Shown here in pieces: positions 24,153-33,504 of a DNA stretch of 37,238 bases. Source of the stretch: Methanomassiliicoccales archaeon (GTDB lineage Archaea; Thermoplasmatota; Thermoplasmata; Methanomassiliicoccales; UBA472); contig JAFGPG010000016.1 of NCBI GenBank assembly GCA_016926075.1, positions 1 through 37,238 of the forward strand, in the 5' to 3' direction. Every line of letters begins with the position of its first letter. Position 1 is the stretch's first letter. Position numbers and translations under genes: made by a program. The notes below the pieces were generated by a model. It worked only from the letters and a program-made list of their open reading frames with translations, was not told the DNA's origin and searched no databases.

Positions 24153-25419
24153 AGTCGTCCAGCCTCCTCTGGTGCCTCATGTCCTTGAGAACCTCACTGT
24201 GGTTGATCCAGGTGGAGGTCGGTATGTCCATACGCGTCTGCACGTGGGCAAGGGCCTGGTCCAAGGTGTTGAACCGGCGGGGGCTCTGGGTGAGGGCCAT
24301 GCGCACGTTCTCCCTGACGTTCCACACGCCCACCGGCAGAAGGTATCCGGGATGGGCCTCCCGGAATATGACCGCTCCGGCCTGCCTGCGCTCCCTCTGT
24401 AGCAGCTCGTTGACCGCCAACCGGGCAGCGTAGTAGCATCCCCCTATCTCCGCGTAGTCCTTCCTTCCGTTGAAGAACTCGTGCGAGGAGATGATCTCCA
24501 CCTGCTTGCCCAGGGGGTTCCATACCGTGTTGGGGTACCAGGCCTCGATGAGCTCGTAGCGCCAGGAGGTGGGGGTGAGCAGTACGCTCCATCGATTGTC
24601 CAGTTGGTCCCAGTCATAGACCCGGAACTCGTTGATGAGAGGGAAGCCCTTGGTGCTTCGCAGCAGGTCCTTACCCAGTATGTCGTCCACCGCGGTGATG
24701 CTCCATCTGGTGGGCACCAGACGGCGGTTGCGCTCCACCCCGAAGGCGCCCACGCTGAAGGCCTTCTGGATGCGGGAGATGAGCACCTCGTCCTTGTAAA
24801 GACCCTTGACCGCCTCCGCCGCCCGGAGGTCGATGTCGTAATAGGCCTTCTCCACCTTATGGTCGTACTTGGGGGTGGTGATGTGCAACCTCTCCAGCCT
24901 GGCCGACGGTCCGAAGGGCTGTATGTTGTCGTCAAGAACGATGCGACCGGAGGGCTTCTTGGAGAAGTTGGCCTCCACGTCCACGGAGTTTATGGCCAGG
25001 GCCAGCTCCCGGGTGTAGTCCACGATCCGTCCCGCGCTCTGGAAGTTCTTGACATCCACCAGATGCTTGCCCCGTACCAGACGGAAGCGGAAATCAACGA
25101 TCTCCTCTATGGACCTTCCCATCCATCGCTCCGGGGTGTCCATGAGGGTGGTGTCCCCCAGATCGGGAGGGACCAGGGGGCCGATGTCCACCTTCGGGTA
25201 GCCATAGCGGCCTACGAAGACCCCGGGAGGAGAGCTGCCGTGCAGGTCCTGTGTATCGATGAGCCTCTTGGTACGGGCGTGGGAGTAGAACTTGATCATC
25301 AGGGGGCAGCGGTCCTTGCCGCACAGGTTCTTGCTTCCCTTGCAGATATGGCATGGGCTGGGACCGCTGATCCCCGAGAAGGGGTACGTCCGAATAGACG
25401 ATGGTTCGAAGGCCCTCAT
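24145..25419 (-). CDS. NreA-like archaeal DNA repair protein
   Basis: 424 aa. Archaeal Nre proteins are implicated in repair of mitomycin-type damage and bind PCNA. The N-terminal Cys-rich site is CHICKGSKNLCGKDRC (Cys23, 26, 33, 38). Conserved blocks include GRYGYPKVDIGPL, DDNIQPFGPSA and GGCYYAARLAVNE. The last eight residues QRRLDDYV fit a PCNA-interacting PIP motif (Q-x-x-L-x-x-Y-V). The frame overlaps the radical SAM gene downstream. A CATATAGG element at 25446-25453 is 27-34 nt from the ATG. Confidence 0.9.
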   Translation of the reverse strand: MRAFEPSSIRTYPFSGISGPSPCHICKGSKNLCGKDRCPLMIKFYSHARTKRLIDTQDLHGSSPPGVFVGRYGYPKVDIGPLVPPDLGDTTLMDTPERWMGRSIEEIVDFRFRLVRGKHLVDVKNFQSAGRIVDYTRELALAINSVDVEANFSKKPSGRIVLDDNIQPFGPSARLERLHITTPKYDHKVEKAYYDIDLRAAEAVKGLYKDEVLISRIQKAFSVGAFGVERNRRLVPTRWSITAVDDILGKDLLRSTKGFPLINEFRVYDWDQLDNRWSVLLTPTSWRYELIEAWYPNTVWNPLGKQVEIISSHEFFNGRKDYAEIGGCYYAARLAVNELLQRERRQAGAVIFREAHPGYLLPVGVWNVRENVRMALTQSPRRFNTLDQALAHVQTRMDIPTSTWINHSEVLKDMRHQRRLDDYV

Positions 25420-25439
25420 TCCCTTCAGTTCCTACCGAG

Positions 25440-25458
25440 AACGGCCTATATGACCGTT
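25440..25458 (-). promoter_or_regulatory. NreA promoter: TATA flanked by AACGG/CCGTT inverted repeat
   Basis: AACGG (25440-25444) and CCGTT (25454-25458) form an inverted repeat with a 9-bp spacer holding the TATA-like CATATAGG of the minus-strand nreA promoter. A protein bound here would block TBP. The repeat is only 5 bp, so chance is possible. Confidence 0.35.
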
Positions 25459-25639
25459 TTCCAGGGGACCTCGAAAGTAAGGACCTTCCATTTTCCCCAG
25501 GACCGCCCTTCGCCCCGTACAAGAAGGAGAGGGAGGTGATGGGCGCTGCAGCGGAAAGGTCCCTTCGGTCCTTGACCCGGACCGCCTCTGACCCCTCCAC
25601 CACCGCTTCCTCACCCCTGATCAATGATGACGGATGACC
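25459..25639. other. Gap without a recognised gene
   Basis: Moderately GC-rich sequence between the nreA and thermosome promoters. It is open in several frames, but none of the translations looks protein-like or has a ribosome binding site. An ATGATGA near 25623 resembles a box C, but no matching box D was found. Confidence 0.4.
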
Positions 25640-25646
25640 GCATGTG

Positions 25647-25682
25647 CCATTGGTACCTTAGCTAGCGCCAATGGTTTTATAT
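25647..25682 (+). promoter_or_regulatory. Distal thermosome promoter with inverted repeat
   Basis: CCATTGG (25647-25653) and CCAATGG (25668-25674) are inverted repeats, with a GCTAGC palindrome between them. TTTTATATGG (25675-25684) follows directly and looks like a TATA box. This is an operator-like arrangement for a heat-shock or stress regulator. Confidence 0.4.
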
Positions 25683-25709
25683 GGTCACACCCTTCCCGGA
25701 AATGTCAGC

Positions 25710-25748
25710 AACCGTTCTGTGAACCGTTGAACACGACAGTTTTATATA
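25710..25748 (+). promoter_or_regulatory. Proximal thermosome promoter with AACCGTT direct repeats
   Basis: AACCGTT occurs at 25710-25716 and 25722-25728, 12 bp apart. TTTTATATAG (25740-25749) is a strong TATA box. Transcription would start near 25770, giving a short leader that contains the AAGGAGG site at 25771-25777. Confidence 0.55.
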
Positions 25749-25783
25749 GAAGCGATAAAATACCGACCGTAAGGAGGCTCATT

Positions 25784-27466
25784 ATGGCTTACGGAATGGG
25801 ACAAGGTAATCAGCCTATCATAGTTCTTCGCGAAGGTACTGAGAGATCAAGAGACAAAGAGGCGCAGGCCAACAACATAGCCGCCGCCCGAGCGGTGGCC
25901 GACTCGGTCAAATCGACCCTGGGGCCTAAGGGCATGGATAAGATGCTGGTCGACTCCATGGGCGACGTGGTCATCACCAACGACGGCGTCACCATACTGA
26001 AGGAGATCGACGTGCAACACCCTGCCGCCAAGATGGTCGTGGAGATCGCCAAGACCCAGGACACCGAGTGCGGTGACGGGACCACCTCCTCGGTCATCAT
26101 CGCCGGGGAACTGTTGAAGAAGGCCGAGGCCTTGACCGAGCAGAACATTCACCCCACCATCATCGCCAACGGTTACAAGATGGCCGCCAGCGAGGCCATC
26201 AAGATATTGGACGCCATAGCGGTCGACGTCACCTCTGACGACACAGAGATGCTTAAGAGGGTGGCAATGACCGCAATGACCGGCAAGAGCGTCGGCGGAC
26301 AGAGCGAGTTCCTGGCCGATATCGCTGTAAAGGCGGTCAAGGCCGTGGCCGAGAAGTCTGGAAAGGGCTACAAGGTGGATGTGGACAACATCAAGATAGA
26401 GAAGAGGACCGGAGGGTCCATCTCCGAGACGGAGATCATCCAGGGCATCGTGATCGACAAGGAGAGGGTGCATCCCCGCATGGCCCTGGAGGTCAAGAAG
26501 GCCAAGATAGCCCTGCTCACCGTCCCCATGGAAGTGAAAAAGACCGAGGTGGACGCCAAGATACAGATCCGCGACCCGACCCAGATGCAGCGCTTCCTGG
26601 AAGAGGAAGAGCTGACCCTGAAGAAGATGGTGGACCAGGTTGCCGCCGCCGGCGCCAACGTGGTCTTCTGCCAGAAGGGCGTCGACGACCTCGTACAGCA
26701 CTACCTGGCCAAGGCCAACATATTCGCGGCCCGCCGTTTGAAGGAATCCGACATGGAGAAACTGTCCAAGGCCACCGGAGGGAGATTGGTCGGAAAGATA
26801 GACAACCTCTCCAAGGAGGACCTGGGCTCGGCGGACGTCGTCGAACAGAAGAAGGTCGGCGAGAACGACATGATATTCATCACCGGGTGCAAGAACCCCA
26901 AGGCCATCAGCATCATCGTTCGCGGCGGTACCGAGCATGTGGTGGACGAGGTGGAGAGGTCCCTGCACGACGCCCTGCGCGTGGTCGGTGTGGCCCTGGA
27001 GGACGGCAAGATCGTCCCCGGTGCCGGCGCTCCCGAGATCGAGCTCTCCCTGCGCCTGGCAAATTTCGCGTCCACCGTCGGCGGACGTGAGCAGCTGGCC
27101 ATCGAGGCCTTCGCCGCGGCCATGGAGATCATCCCCTGGGCATTGGCCGAGAACGCCGGTCTGGACGCCATAGACATGGTCATTCAGCTGAAGTCCGCGC
27201 ACGAGAAGAAGGGCGCTGCGGCCAAGAACATGGGCCTGGACCTGAACACCGGTAAGGCCTCGGACATGCTCAAGGCCAACGTCATCGAGCCCCTGAGGGT
27301 CAAGACACAGGCCGTGAAGTCCGCGGCCGAGGTGGCCAACATGATCCTGAGGATCGACGACGTCATCGCTTCCAAGAAGGCCCCACCGATGCCGCCAGGA
27401 GCCGGGGGACCGGACATGGGCGGCATGAGCGGCATGGGCGGTATGCCCCCCGGCATGATGATGTAA
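25784..27466 (+). CDS. thsA: Thermosome subunit (group II chaperonin)
   Basis: 560 aa ATP-dependent protein-folding chaperonin that forms a double-ring complex in the cytoplasm. Motifs: GPKGMDKML and NDGVTIL near the N-terminus, GDGTTSSVI (phosphate loop), [12 protein letters not shown] in the C-terminal equatorial domain, and a Gly/Met-rich tail ([15 protein letters not shown]). AAGGAGG (25771-25777) sits six nt before ATG 25784; longer frames run through the promoter. It is transcribed alone from two candidate promoters. Codon use is strongly biased to C/G third positions, typical of a highly expressed gene. Confidence 0.97.
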   Translation: MAYGMGQGNQPIIVLREGTERSRDKEAQANNIAAARAVADSVKSTLGPKGMDKMLVDSMGDVVITNDGVTILKEIDVQHPAAKMVVEIAKTQDTECGDGTTSSVIIAGELLKKAEALTEQNIHPTIIANGYKMAASEAIKILDAIAVDVTSDDTEMLKRVAMTAMTGKSVGGQSEFLADIAVKAVKAVAEKSGKGYKVDVDNIKIEKRTGGSISETEIIQGIVIDKERVHPRMALEVKKAKIALLTVPMEVKKTEVDAKIQIRDPTQMQRFLEEEELTLKKMVDQVAAAGANVVFCQKGVDDLVQHYLAKANIFAARRLKESDMEKLSKATGGRLVGKIDNLSKEDLGSADVVEQKKVGENDMIFITGCKNPKAISIIVRGGTEHVVDEVERSLHDALRVVGVALEDGKIVPGAGAPEIELSLRLANFASTVGGREQLAIEAFAAAMEIIPWALAENAGLDAIDMVIQLKSAHEKKGAAAKNMGLDLNTGKASDMLKANVIEPLRVKTQAVKSAAEVANMILRIDDVIASKKAPPMPPGAGGPDMGGMSGMGGMPPGMMM

Positions 27467-27499
27467 AGTTCCCAAGGACAGGGATCACCTCAAACCCCT

Positions 27500-27530
27500 T
27501 CCATTATCTTTCATCATCTTTCATTTTGAT
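27500..27530 (+). terminator. T-rich stretch after the thermosome gene
   Basis: Several TTTC/TTTT runs (ATCTTTCATCATCTTTCATTTTG) lie 35-65 nt past the thermosome stop, with no hairpin. Archaeal RNA polymerase terminates at such T-rich tracts, so this is a likely terminator. Confidence 0.35.
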
Positions 27531-27596
27531 AATAATATGCGCCATAATTTTAACTATGGAACAGACAATTTGATTCCAAACCCTTTACAAGAAGGG

Positions 27597-28940
27597 ATGA
27601 AAATGAAGAGGTTGTCTAGTACATTGATATGCACCTTCACCTTGGTCGCCCTGCTCTGCTCGGTGGCCGTCCCGGCTTTGGCGATAAAGGCGGACCTCGC
27701 CGAGGCGCCGGAGTGGGAGGAAGGGTCAAAATGGGCCTACGGCATGGAATATGACGTGGGGGCGGAGCTGGGAACGCAGCTCCAGGAACTGAGAGACATG
27801 CTGGAGGATGAGGTCGAGGGCACGGTTAACGACCTGAGCGTCGATGGCGAGATGGGCCTATGGATCGTCTTCGAGGTCACCGAGGCCAGTGACGAGGTCT
27901 ACGTCCTCAGCATGAGAACGGCGGCCATGATGTCCCTCGAGGCGGGCATCTCGGTCACCGCGGAGATGCCCAAGGCCGGAACATATGACTTCACCGAGAT
28001 CTTCGAAATGGAGACCGAGGAGATCACCATGTCCGTGGATGCCAGCTTCGAGGCCGCCCTGGTCATCGATGTCGATATCACCTTCGAAAGGGACACCATG
28101 GCCCTGGAGTCGATCGACATGAGCGTTGCGGCCTCGGCCTCAATGGACCTCAACGCGGACAACATACCAACTTTCCTCCTGGGGGACATGTTCGACGATG
28201 ATTATGATGACGACATGAACACCTCCTACGAGGTCTCCTACGAGGACTTCGACATCAGCGGGGAGATGGAGCTCGATCTGGCCTTGGAGATGGTCTTCGA
28301 CCCGGCCCTGAACCTCTGGGACTTCCCGATCAATGTAGGCGAAGAGTGGTACGTGGATTCCGAGGGGACCCTTAGCGGGACCATATCCGGCTTCATTGAC
28401 GTACAGGGACTGCCAGAGGAATGGGAGGACGAGCTGTTCGATGATAGCGGATTCACCGGCTTCCCCATCGTGTTCGAGGAGCTGAGCGCCGATGACGACT
28501 TCCCCTTCGAGAACGGTGTGCTGGAGGAGACCACCGAGGACATAGAGTTCGGTCTGAAATGCCTGAACGTCTCCACGGTCAACACGGAGAAGAGGGGGGA
28601 CATCACGGTCTATAAGATCAACATAATGGAGACCCCGATTATGCTGTTCTACTCCCCCGATGTGAGCTTCCTCTCCCAGTTCTCCATGGACACCACCGAC
28701 CTGGATGACATGATACCCATACCCGGTATGACAGGTCAGGAGATAGCAATGGAAGAGGTGGAGCCCGAGGTCGCCGAGGAGAAGATCAACGAGATCTCCG
28801 ATTATCAGGGCGGTATCAGTGATGGCGGTTCGAGCGATATCGCAGGGTTCTTCACCGAATCTCCCTACCTCGGTGTGATACTGATCGTGGTCATCGTCAT
28901 CGTGGTAGTGGCCGCGGTCCTGCTGGTACGCAAGAAGTGA
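27597..28940 (+). CDS. Acidic membrane-anchored extracellular protein, family not recognised
   Basis: 447 aa. Signal peptide (1-28, KRLSSTLICTFTLVALLC then VAVPALA), a long Asp/Glu/Ser-rich beta-type ectodomain (EWEEGSKWAYGMEY near its start), a Gly/Ser spacer and a C-terminal TM helix (about 424-443, VILIVVIVIVVVAAVLLV) ending RKK. I know no function. Its architecture is that of a type I surface protein, and the strong acidity resembles S-layer or stalk proteins. GAAGGG precedes ATG 27597; ATG 27603 is also possible. An AT-rich GATAATAATATG element near 27528 is the probable promoter. Confidence 0.8.
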   Translation: MKMKRLSSTLICTFTLVALLCSVAVPALAIKADLAEAPEWEEGSKWAYGMEYDVGAELGTQLQELRDMLEDEVEGTVNDLSVDGEMGLWIVFEVTEASDEVYVLSMRTAAMMSLEAGISVTAEMPKAGTYDFTEIFEMETEEITMSVDASFEAALVIDVDITFERDTMALESIDMSVAASASMDLNADNIPTFLLGDMFDDDYDDDMNTSYEVSYEDFDISGEMELDLALEMVFDPALNLWDFPINVGEEWYVDSEGTLSGTISGFIDVQGLPEEWEDELFDDSGFTGFPIVFEELSADDDFPFENGVLEETTEDIEFGLKCLNVSTVNTEKRGDITVYKINIMETPIMLFYSPDVSFLSQFSMDTTDLDDMIPIPGMTGQEIAMEEVEPEVAEEKINEISDYQGGISDGGSSDIAGFFTESPYLGVILIVVIVIVVVAAVLLVRKK

Positions 28941-29053
28941 GACCGGCTCAAACCCTTTACTTTTCCTTTTCCAAATCAGAGCTCTCTTCTCTCGATAGGA
29001 ACGTTTATCCCCTCCCGGGCGGAATCAGGTCATTGGTCCCGAAGGGGGATATC

Positions 29054-29530
29054 ATGCAGGTTCTCATCGCCTATGACTCCGTCTCATCCGCAAAGCTCAC
29101 AGCCAAGGTGGCCGAGGCCATCGCACAAACCCTTAGGGAAGAGGGGCTGGAGGTCATCTCGGCCCCGGTAGGGGACGCCAGGCAGCTCCATGTGGAGGAG
29201 TTCGACTGCCTTCTTATTGGCTCTCCCACCATGGCCTGGGCCCCTACTAAACCCACCAAGGAGTTCCTGGACGGGCTGAAGGGCAGAAATTTCGCCGGGA
29301 AATTTGCCGCCAGCTTCGACACGCAGATCCGGTCCATCATCAGCGGCAACGCCAACAGGGCCTTGGAGAGCAAGTTGAAAGGACTTGGTTACACCATAGC
29401 CCATCCCCACCTCCAAGTATATGTAAGGAGCGAGAACAAGGTCTACGGCATGGTCGAGGGGGAGATGGAGAAGGTCACGGCATGGGCCAGGGCGCTGGCC
29501 AAGGACCTCATAAAGGCATCCGTTCCTTGA
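29054..29530 (+). CDS. Flavodoxin-like protein
   Basis: 158 aa FMN-binding electron carrier or reductase domain. The N-terminal phosphate loop is YDSVSSAKLTAKVAEAIA, a variant of the usual T/S-x-T-G-N-T loop (the Gly and Asn are replaced), so FMN binding may differ. Later strands CLLIGSPTMAWAPTKP and FAASFDTQIRS match the FMN-isoalloxazine loops. GAAGGGGG lies five nt before ATG 29054; an AACGTTTATC element near 29001 may be the promoter. Confidence 0.85.
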   Translation: MQVLIAYDSVSSAKLTAKVAEAIAQTLREEGLEVISAPVGDARQLHVEEFDCLLIGSPTMAWAPTKPTKEFLDGLKGRNFAGKFAASFDTQIRSIISGNANRALESKLKGLGYTIAHPHLQVYVRSENKVYGMVEGEMEKVTAWARALAKDLIKASVP

Positions 29531-29584
29531 GACGCCATGGACGACGTCAACAACCATTAATCCCGGAACGCCTTTCGAGGGTGT

Positions 29585-30967
29585 ATGACCGTCCGTTCCA
29601 TCAACCCCCGCACCGGGGAGGTCATCAAGGAGTTCGTCGCCAGCAGCCCGGACGAGGTGAGGGCCAGCGTGGCCAAGGGCAGGGATGCTCAGCGCAGATG
29701 GATGACCGACTGGTCCAAGGAGGAGAGGATCGAGGCGGTGTTCGAGCTCCGTGCGGCGCTGCAGGCCATGAAGGACGAGCTCATGGCCACCGAGATGCTG
29801 GAGGGAGGATTCCCCCAGAAGGACGTCGTGGGCACCTACAACGGGGTCATCAAGGGATTCGACCACTATGCGGCGGAGATCAGGGCGGTGGACGATTACG
29901 ACTTTCCCCTGGACCCCGCGGGATGGCCGGAGACCAAGGCCACCATCAACCTCGTCCCCCACGGAGTGGTGGGACACATCGGCATATGGAACTATCCCTT
30001 CTGGCAGACCATGATCACCATGATACCGGCACTGATGGCCGGTAATGCCGTGGTGTTCAAGCCCTCCGAGCTCACCACCATGACAGGTCTGAGGATCAAG
30101 GAGGCCTTCGCCAACACCAGCATGCCCGCGGACCTCTTCCAGGTGCTCGTCGGAGGCCCGGATGTAGGGAAGGCCATGGTCACCGCCCCCTACGACGCCC
30201 TGGTCTTCACCGGGGGGAGAGGGACCGGCCTGGACATCATGAGGAACGTGGGTGTCAAGCCCCTCGTCCTGGAGCTCTCAGGTAACGACCCGGGCATCGT
30301 CTGCGGGGACGTCGACATCGTGGCGGCCGCCCGTGGGGTGGCCAGCGGGGCCTTCTCCCACGGGGGGCAGGTGTGCATACGGATCAAGCGCCTCTACGTG
30401 GTCAGGGACGTGGCCGACAGGTTCATATCCGAACTGCTGGGGATCGTCTCCCGCATCGACGTCGAGCAGCAGTTGGGGCCGCTCATCAGGGAGGAGGCCA
30501 GGGCAAGGGTGCATGAGAAGGTCCGCCGGGCCGTGCATGAGGGGTGCGAGCTGCTCATGGGAGGAGACAAGGTCCCCAGTAAGGGATACTTCTTTCAACC
30601 CACCGTCCTCAAGGTCACCGACGATTCACTGGAGATAATTAAGGAGGAGACCTTCGGCCCGGTACTTCCCATACGGGTGGTCGAGAACGAGGAGGAGGCC
30701 GTCCGACTGGCCAACGACAGCGATTACGGTCTGGGGGCCACCATCTGGACCTGCGACCCGGTCAAGGGTGAGGCGCTCGCCCGCCGTCTGGAGGCGGGCA
30801 ACGTCTGGATCAATGATCACGGGAGGACCATCAACTGCGGGGAACTGTTCCAGGGATGGAAGTGCAGCGGGATACCGAGCACCAACCGTCGCATCACTCT
30901 GTTCATGAGGAAGCGCACCATCATCGACCATGTGTCCTGCCGGCCTCGGCCCCACTGGTATTCCTGA
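29585..30967 (+). CDS. NAD(P)-dependent aldehyde dehydrogenase
   Basis: 460 aa ALDH superfamily enzyme that oxidises aldehydes to acids. Key residues are Asn136 (IWNYPFW), Lys159 (VVFKPSE), Glu230 (LELSGNDP) and the catalytic Cys264 (HGGQVCIRIKR). EEETFGP-type sequence is present as IIKEETFGPVLP. The closest named group is probably succinate-semialdehyde or other short-chain aldehyde dehydrogenases; the substrate cannot be told. It follows the flavodoxin gene by 54 nt. Confidence 0.9.
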   Translation: MTVRSINPRTGEVIKEFVASSPDEVRASVAKGRDAQRRWMTDWSKEERIEAVFELRAALQAMKDELMATEMLEGGFPQKDVVGTYNGVIKGFDHYAAEIRAVDDYDFPLDPAGWPETKATINLVPHGVVGHIGIWNYPFWQTMITMIPALMAGNAVVFKPSELTTMTGLRIKEAFANTSMPADLFQVLVGGPDVGKAMVTAPYDALVFTGGRGTGLDIMRNVGVKPLVLELSGNDPGIVCGDVDIVAAARGVASGAFSHGGQVCIRIKRLYVVRDVADRFISELLGIVSRIDVEQQLGPLIREEARARVHEKVRRAVHEGCELLMGGDKVPSKGYFFQPTVLKVTDDSLEIIKEETFGPVLPIRVVENEEEAVRLANDSDYGLGATIWTCDPVKGEALARRLEAGNVWINDHGRTINCGELFQGWKCSGIPSTNRRITLFMRKRTIIDHVSCRPRPHWYS

Positions 30968-30990
30968 ACATTTCCATCAATATGCCCGGT

Positions 30991-31003
30991 TCTTTATATA
31001 TCC
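30991..31003 (+). promoter_or_regulatory. TATA box of the ABC transporter operon
   Basis: TTTATATATCC lies 25-32 nt before the ATG at 31025, suggesting a leaderless transcript. Confidence 0.55.
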
Positions 31004-31024
31004 GTTCACAAATCATTATAAAGT

Positions 31025-32002
31025 ATGTCCATGCCCACATCCATGGTGCAGGATGACGGTTCCATGGTCTCCGTCAGGGGTTTGTATAAGAGGTTCAAGG
31101 ACCTACCGGTGCTTCTCAATCTCAGCTTCGACATCCCCCGGGGCAAGATATTCGGCTACATCGGACCCAACGGCGCGGGGAAGACCACCACCATCAAGAT
31201 CATGACCGGTCTCATCCACGATTTCCAGGGGGACGTGATCATCGAGGGTCGTTCCATTCGGCAAAGGGACGCCAGCCTGAGCTCCCTGATAGGTTATTTG
31301 CCTCAGCAGACCGCACTGCAGGAATGGCGCACCGTGGACCAGACCCTACGGACCTTCGGACGGTTGTCCGGACTGGAGGCGACGGAGGTGAGCTCACGGA
31401 TCGATGAGGTCACGCAGATGCTGGGCATCACCGAATATCGCGGGAGGAAGGTGAGCAAGCTCTCTGGCGGTACCCTGCAGAAGGTCGGCATGGCCCAGGC
31501 CATGCTCCATAGGCCCAAGCTCATGGTCCTGGACGAGCCGGTGGCCGGTCTGGACCCGGAGAGCCGTGTGCTGTTCAAGCAGCTCTTCCGCCGGCTCTCC
31601 CGCGAGGGCACCACCGTCTTCTTCTCCTCGCACATACTGAGCGATATCGAGGACATCGCGGACACCATAGGCATACTTGGACGCGGAAGAATGAGGTACA
31701 TCGGTTCCATGGAGGAGCTGAGAGGCCGGGTGGGCAGGAACACCGAGGTGCTCCTGGAGACGGTGGAGCCAATGCCAGACAATATCATGTTCCAAGGCAT
31801 ACCGCACATCGACCATGTGGAACGTATCACCGACAACAGGTTCCAAATGACCCTGCAGGATCAAAAGTACGTCGACCTGGTCGTCGATCGGACCATAAAG
31901 GCCGTTCTTGCCAATGGTAGGCACGTCCGAGGTATCTATCCGACGAAGCAGTCCCTTGAATCGCTCTATCTCAGCTATATTGGGTCGGAGGATGAGGCAT
32001 GA
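31025..32002 (+). CDS. ABC transporter ATP-binding protein (ABC-2 exporter)
   Basis: 325 aa. Walker A GPNGAGKTT (48-56), Q-loop YLPQQTALQE, signature LSGGTLQKV, Walker B LMVLDEPVAG, H-loop FFSSHILSD. The C-terminal about 90 residues resemble the extra domain of drug- or polysaccharide-type ABC-2 ATPases. The stop overlaps the permease start as ATGA. The substrate is unknown. Confidence 0.95.
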   Translation: MSMPTSMVQDDGSMVSVRGLYKRFKDLPVLLNLSFDIPRGKIFGYIGPNGAGKTTTIKIMTGLIHDFQGDVIIEGRSIRQRDASLSSLIGYLPQQTALQEWRTVDQTLRTFGRLSGLEATEVSSRIDEVTQMLGITEYRGRKVSKLSGGTLQKVGMAQAMLHRPKLMVLDEPVAGLDPESRVLFKQLFRRLSREGTTVFFSSHILSDIEDIADTIGILGRGRMRYIGSMEELRGRVGRNTEVLLETVEPMPDNIMFQGIPHIDHVERITDNRFQMTLQDQKYVDLVVDRTIKAVLANGRHVRGIYPTKQSLESLYLSYIGSEDEA

Positions 32003-32655
32003 GCCTTCGCCTGCTTTTCTTGGACGAGCTGAACGGTTTCTACCGTTCCAAGGTCATGGTGGCCCTGTGGATAGGCCTGCCGGTCATGGCCCTGCTCCTG
32101 TACCTCATAGTGCCGGACATCGAGGGCATGCCCATCACCACCTTCACCGCGCTGCTGGTGTCCAGCATAGGCGGCCTGCTGACATCGGTGCTCATTGTCG
32201 TGAACATCTTGAACGAGAAGGAGAAGAAGGTCTATGACCTGTTCATGGTCCGGCCAATAAACCGGGGGAACCTTCTTCTGGCCAAGTTCAGCGCTGTATA
32301 CCTATGTGTGATGATCGCCTCCCTGGTGGCCATTTTCCTGGCGGCGTTCCTGGACGCCGCGACCAAGGGCCATGACATCGGGAGCATGCTCGGCTCCCTG
32401 GACGAATCCCTCATCTTGACGGCATCGTTGATGGCCATCAACTGCTCGGCGGGGGTTCTCATTGGCGTCTTCGCGGGCAGCGTGCTGGTGGGAGTGCTCC
32501 TGGTCATATTCGGCTCCAACCAACTGTCGTCCCTCGTGGTCCTTCCCATGATCACCGACGTGGGGGAGATGTGGATGACGGGGCTGGCCTCCATCGCGAT
32601 ATCGGTGGTCCTGTTGGCAGGGGCGGTCCTCGTGTTCAACCGCAAGGAGTTCTGA
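31999..32655 (+). CDS. ABC-2 type permease
   Basis: 218 aa with about six TM helices and a short hydrophilic loop holding NEKEKKVYDLFMVRPINRGN, the typical ABC-2 coupling region. It is translationally coupled to the ATPase gene. Together they form a single exporter. Confidence 0.9.
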   Translation: MSLRLLFLDELNGFYRSKVMVALWIGLPVMALLLYLIVPDIEGMPITTFTALLVSSIGGLLTSVLIVVNILNEKEKKVYDLFMVRPINRGNLLLAKFSAVYLCVMIASLVAIFLAAFLDAATKGHDIGSMLGSLDESLILTASLMAINCSAGVLIGVFAGSVLVGVLLVIFGSNQLSSLVVLPMITDVGEMWMTGLASIAISVVLLAGAVLVFNRKEF

Positions 32656-33123
32656 TCAAAGGGCCTCGGCGGACATGTAGGCGTTTATCAGGACGTCCAT
32701 GCGCACCTGCTTGTCCCAACCGGACCGTCGGAAGATGTCCATGAAACCCAGGGCTACCACCTTCGGTCGCCCGGGGACTCGGGCAAGGAAAGTGTTAACA
32801 TCCTGAACGGGGCAACCGAACTTGGGCATGGCCAACCCGCCGAGCAGGACGATGGCGTTGGCGTTCCGTGGGTCGAACCCCTCATTTCCGATCTGGAAGC
32901 CAGCGCCCTCCACCCAGGCCATCTTCCTGCAGCGTTCCCAGACCGCTTTCGGGCCGAAGGCAAAGAGCATCTTGCGGTCACGTACAGCATAGGCCAGCAG
33001 CTGGGCGAAGGGTGAACATACCGCCTCGGAGCCGAGGAAGAGTATCGTGCTCCCATCCTGCACATCGGTCAAGGATTCCCTGAAGAGCCTGGTCAGGCCG
33101 GAGATCCCTTCCATTTTGGTCAT
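32656..33123 (-). CDS. DUF2124-like protein
   Basis: 155 aa cytoplasmic Rossmann-like protein. Features are ILFLGSEAVCSPFAQLLAYAVRD near residue 28 and NAIVLLGGLAMPKFGCPVQDV in the middle, resembling DUF2124 proteins known mainly from methanogens. No function is assigned. It converges on the ABC permease with no spacer. The family call rests on recollection of the pattern, so moderate confidence. Confidence 0.6.
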   Translation of the reverse strand: MTKMEGISGLTRLFRESLTDVQDGSTILFLGSEAVCSPFAQLLAYAVRDRKMLFAFGPKAVWERCRKMAWVEGAGFQIGNEGFDPRNANAIVLLGGLAMPKFGCPVQDVNTFLARVPGRPKVVALGFMDIFRRSGWDKQVRMDVLINAYMSAEAL

Positions 33124-33504
33124 GGGTGAAACAAATCGGTTTTGAATATTATAATTTGGTCATGAACGCCTGTCTTCCTGTCAACCCCCGTCCTTGTAAT
33201 CATATTTTACCGATTTTTTGCTGGCATATGATATTATCATCTATATATTATAATATATATACATAATAAATTGATATGTGTATAAACTAATATATGTGGT
33301 AACGTAAAATGCTTAAAATATAATTTATTTCTTAAATCAATATTCAAGCATCGCGTATTTTTCAATATTTTTATTATTAATTTATAAGAGTAGCGAAATC
33401 AGCTAAAAAAGATAAGTTTACAGATATACTTGATAATCTTGTGTCGGACAAATGTCTGCTTATTTATATGAAATAAACTAATTATCTAATGGTTCCGCGG
33501 TCAT
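33124..33504. other. AT-rich gap before the recombinase pair
   Basis: 381 bp with low GC, sharply different from the sequence to the left. It holds no credible gene. It contains an 18-bp perfect palindrome at 33242-33259, two TCAATATT copies near 33338 and 33362, the recombinase promoter (TATA at 33460-33470) and a TGTC-N-GACA palindrome at 33442-33450. It may mark the edge of an inserted element. Confidence 0.6.

Noticed and set aside
25620-25690. Possible C/D-box RNA near ATGATGA
   Set aside because: No box D or terminal stem at suitable distance, and the segment overlaps promoter elements.
25847-27475. 542-aa open frame antisense to the thermosome
   Set aside because: Low-complexity His/Gly/Leu-rich translation typical of the antisense frame of a GC-biased gene; no start signal.
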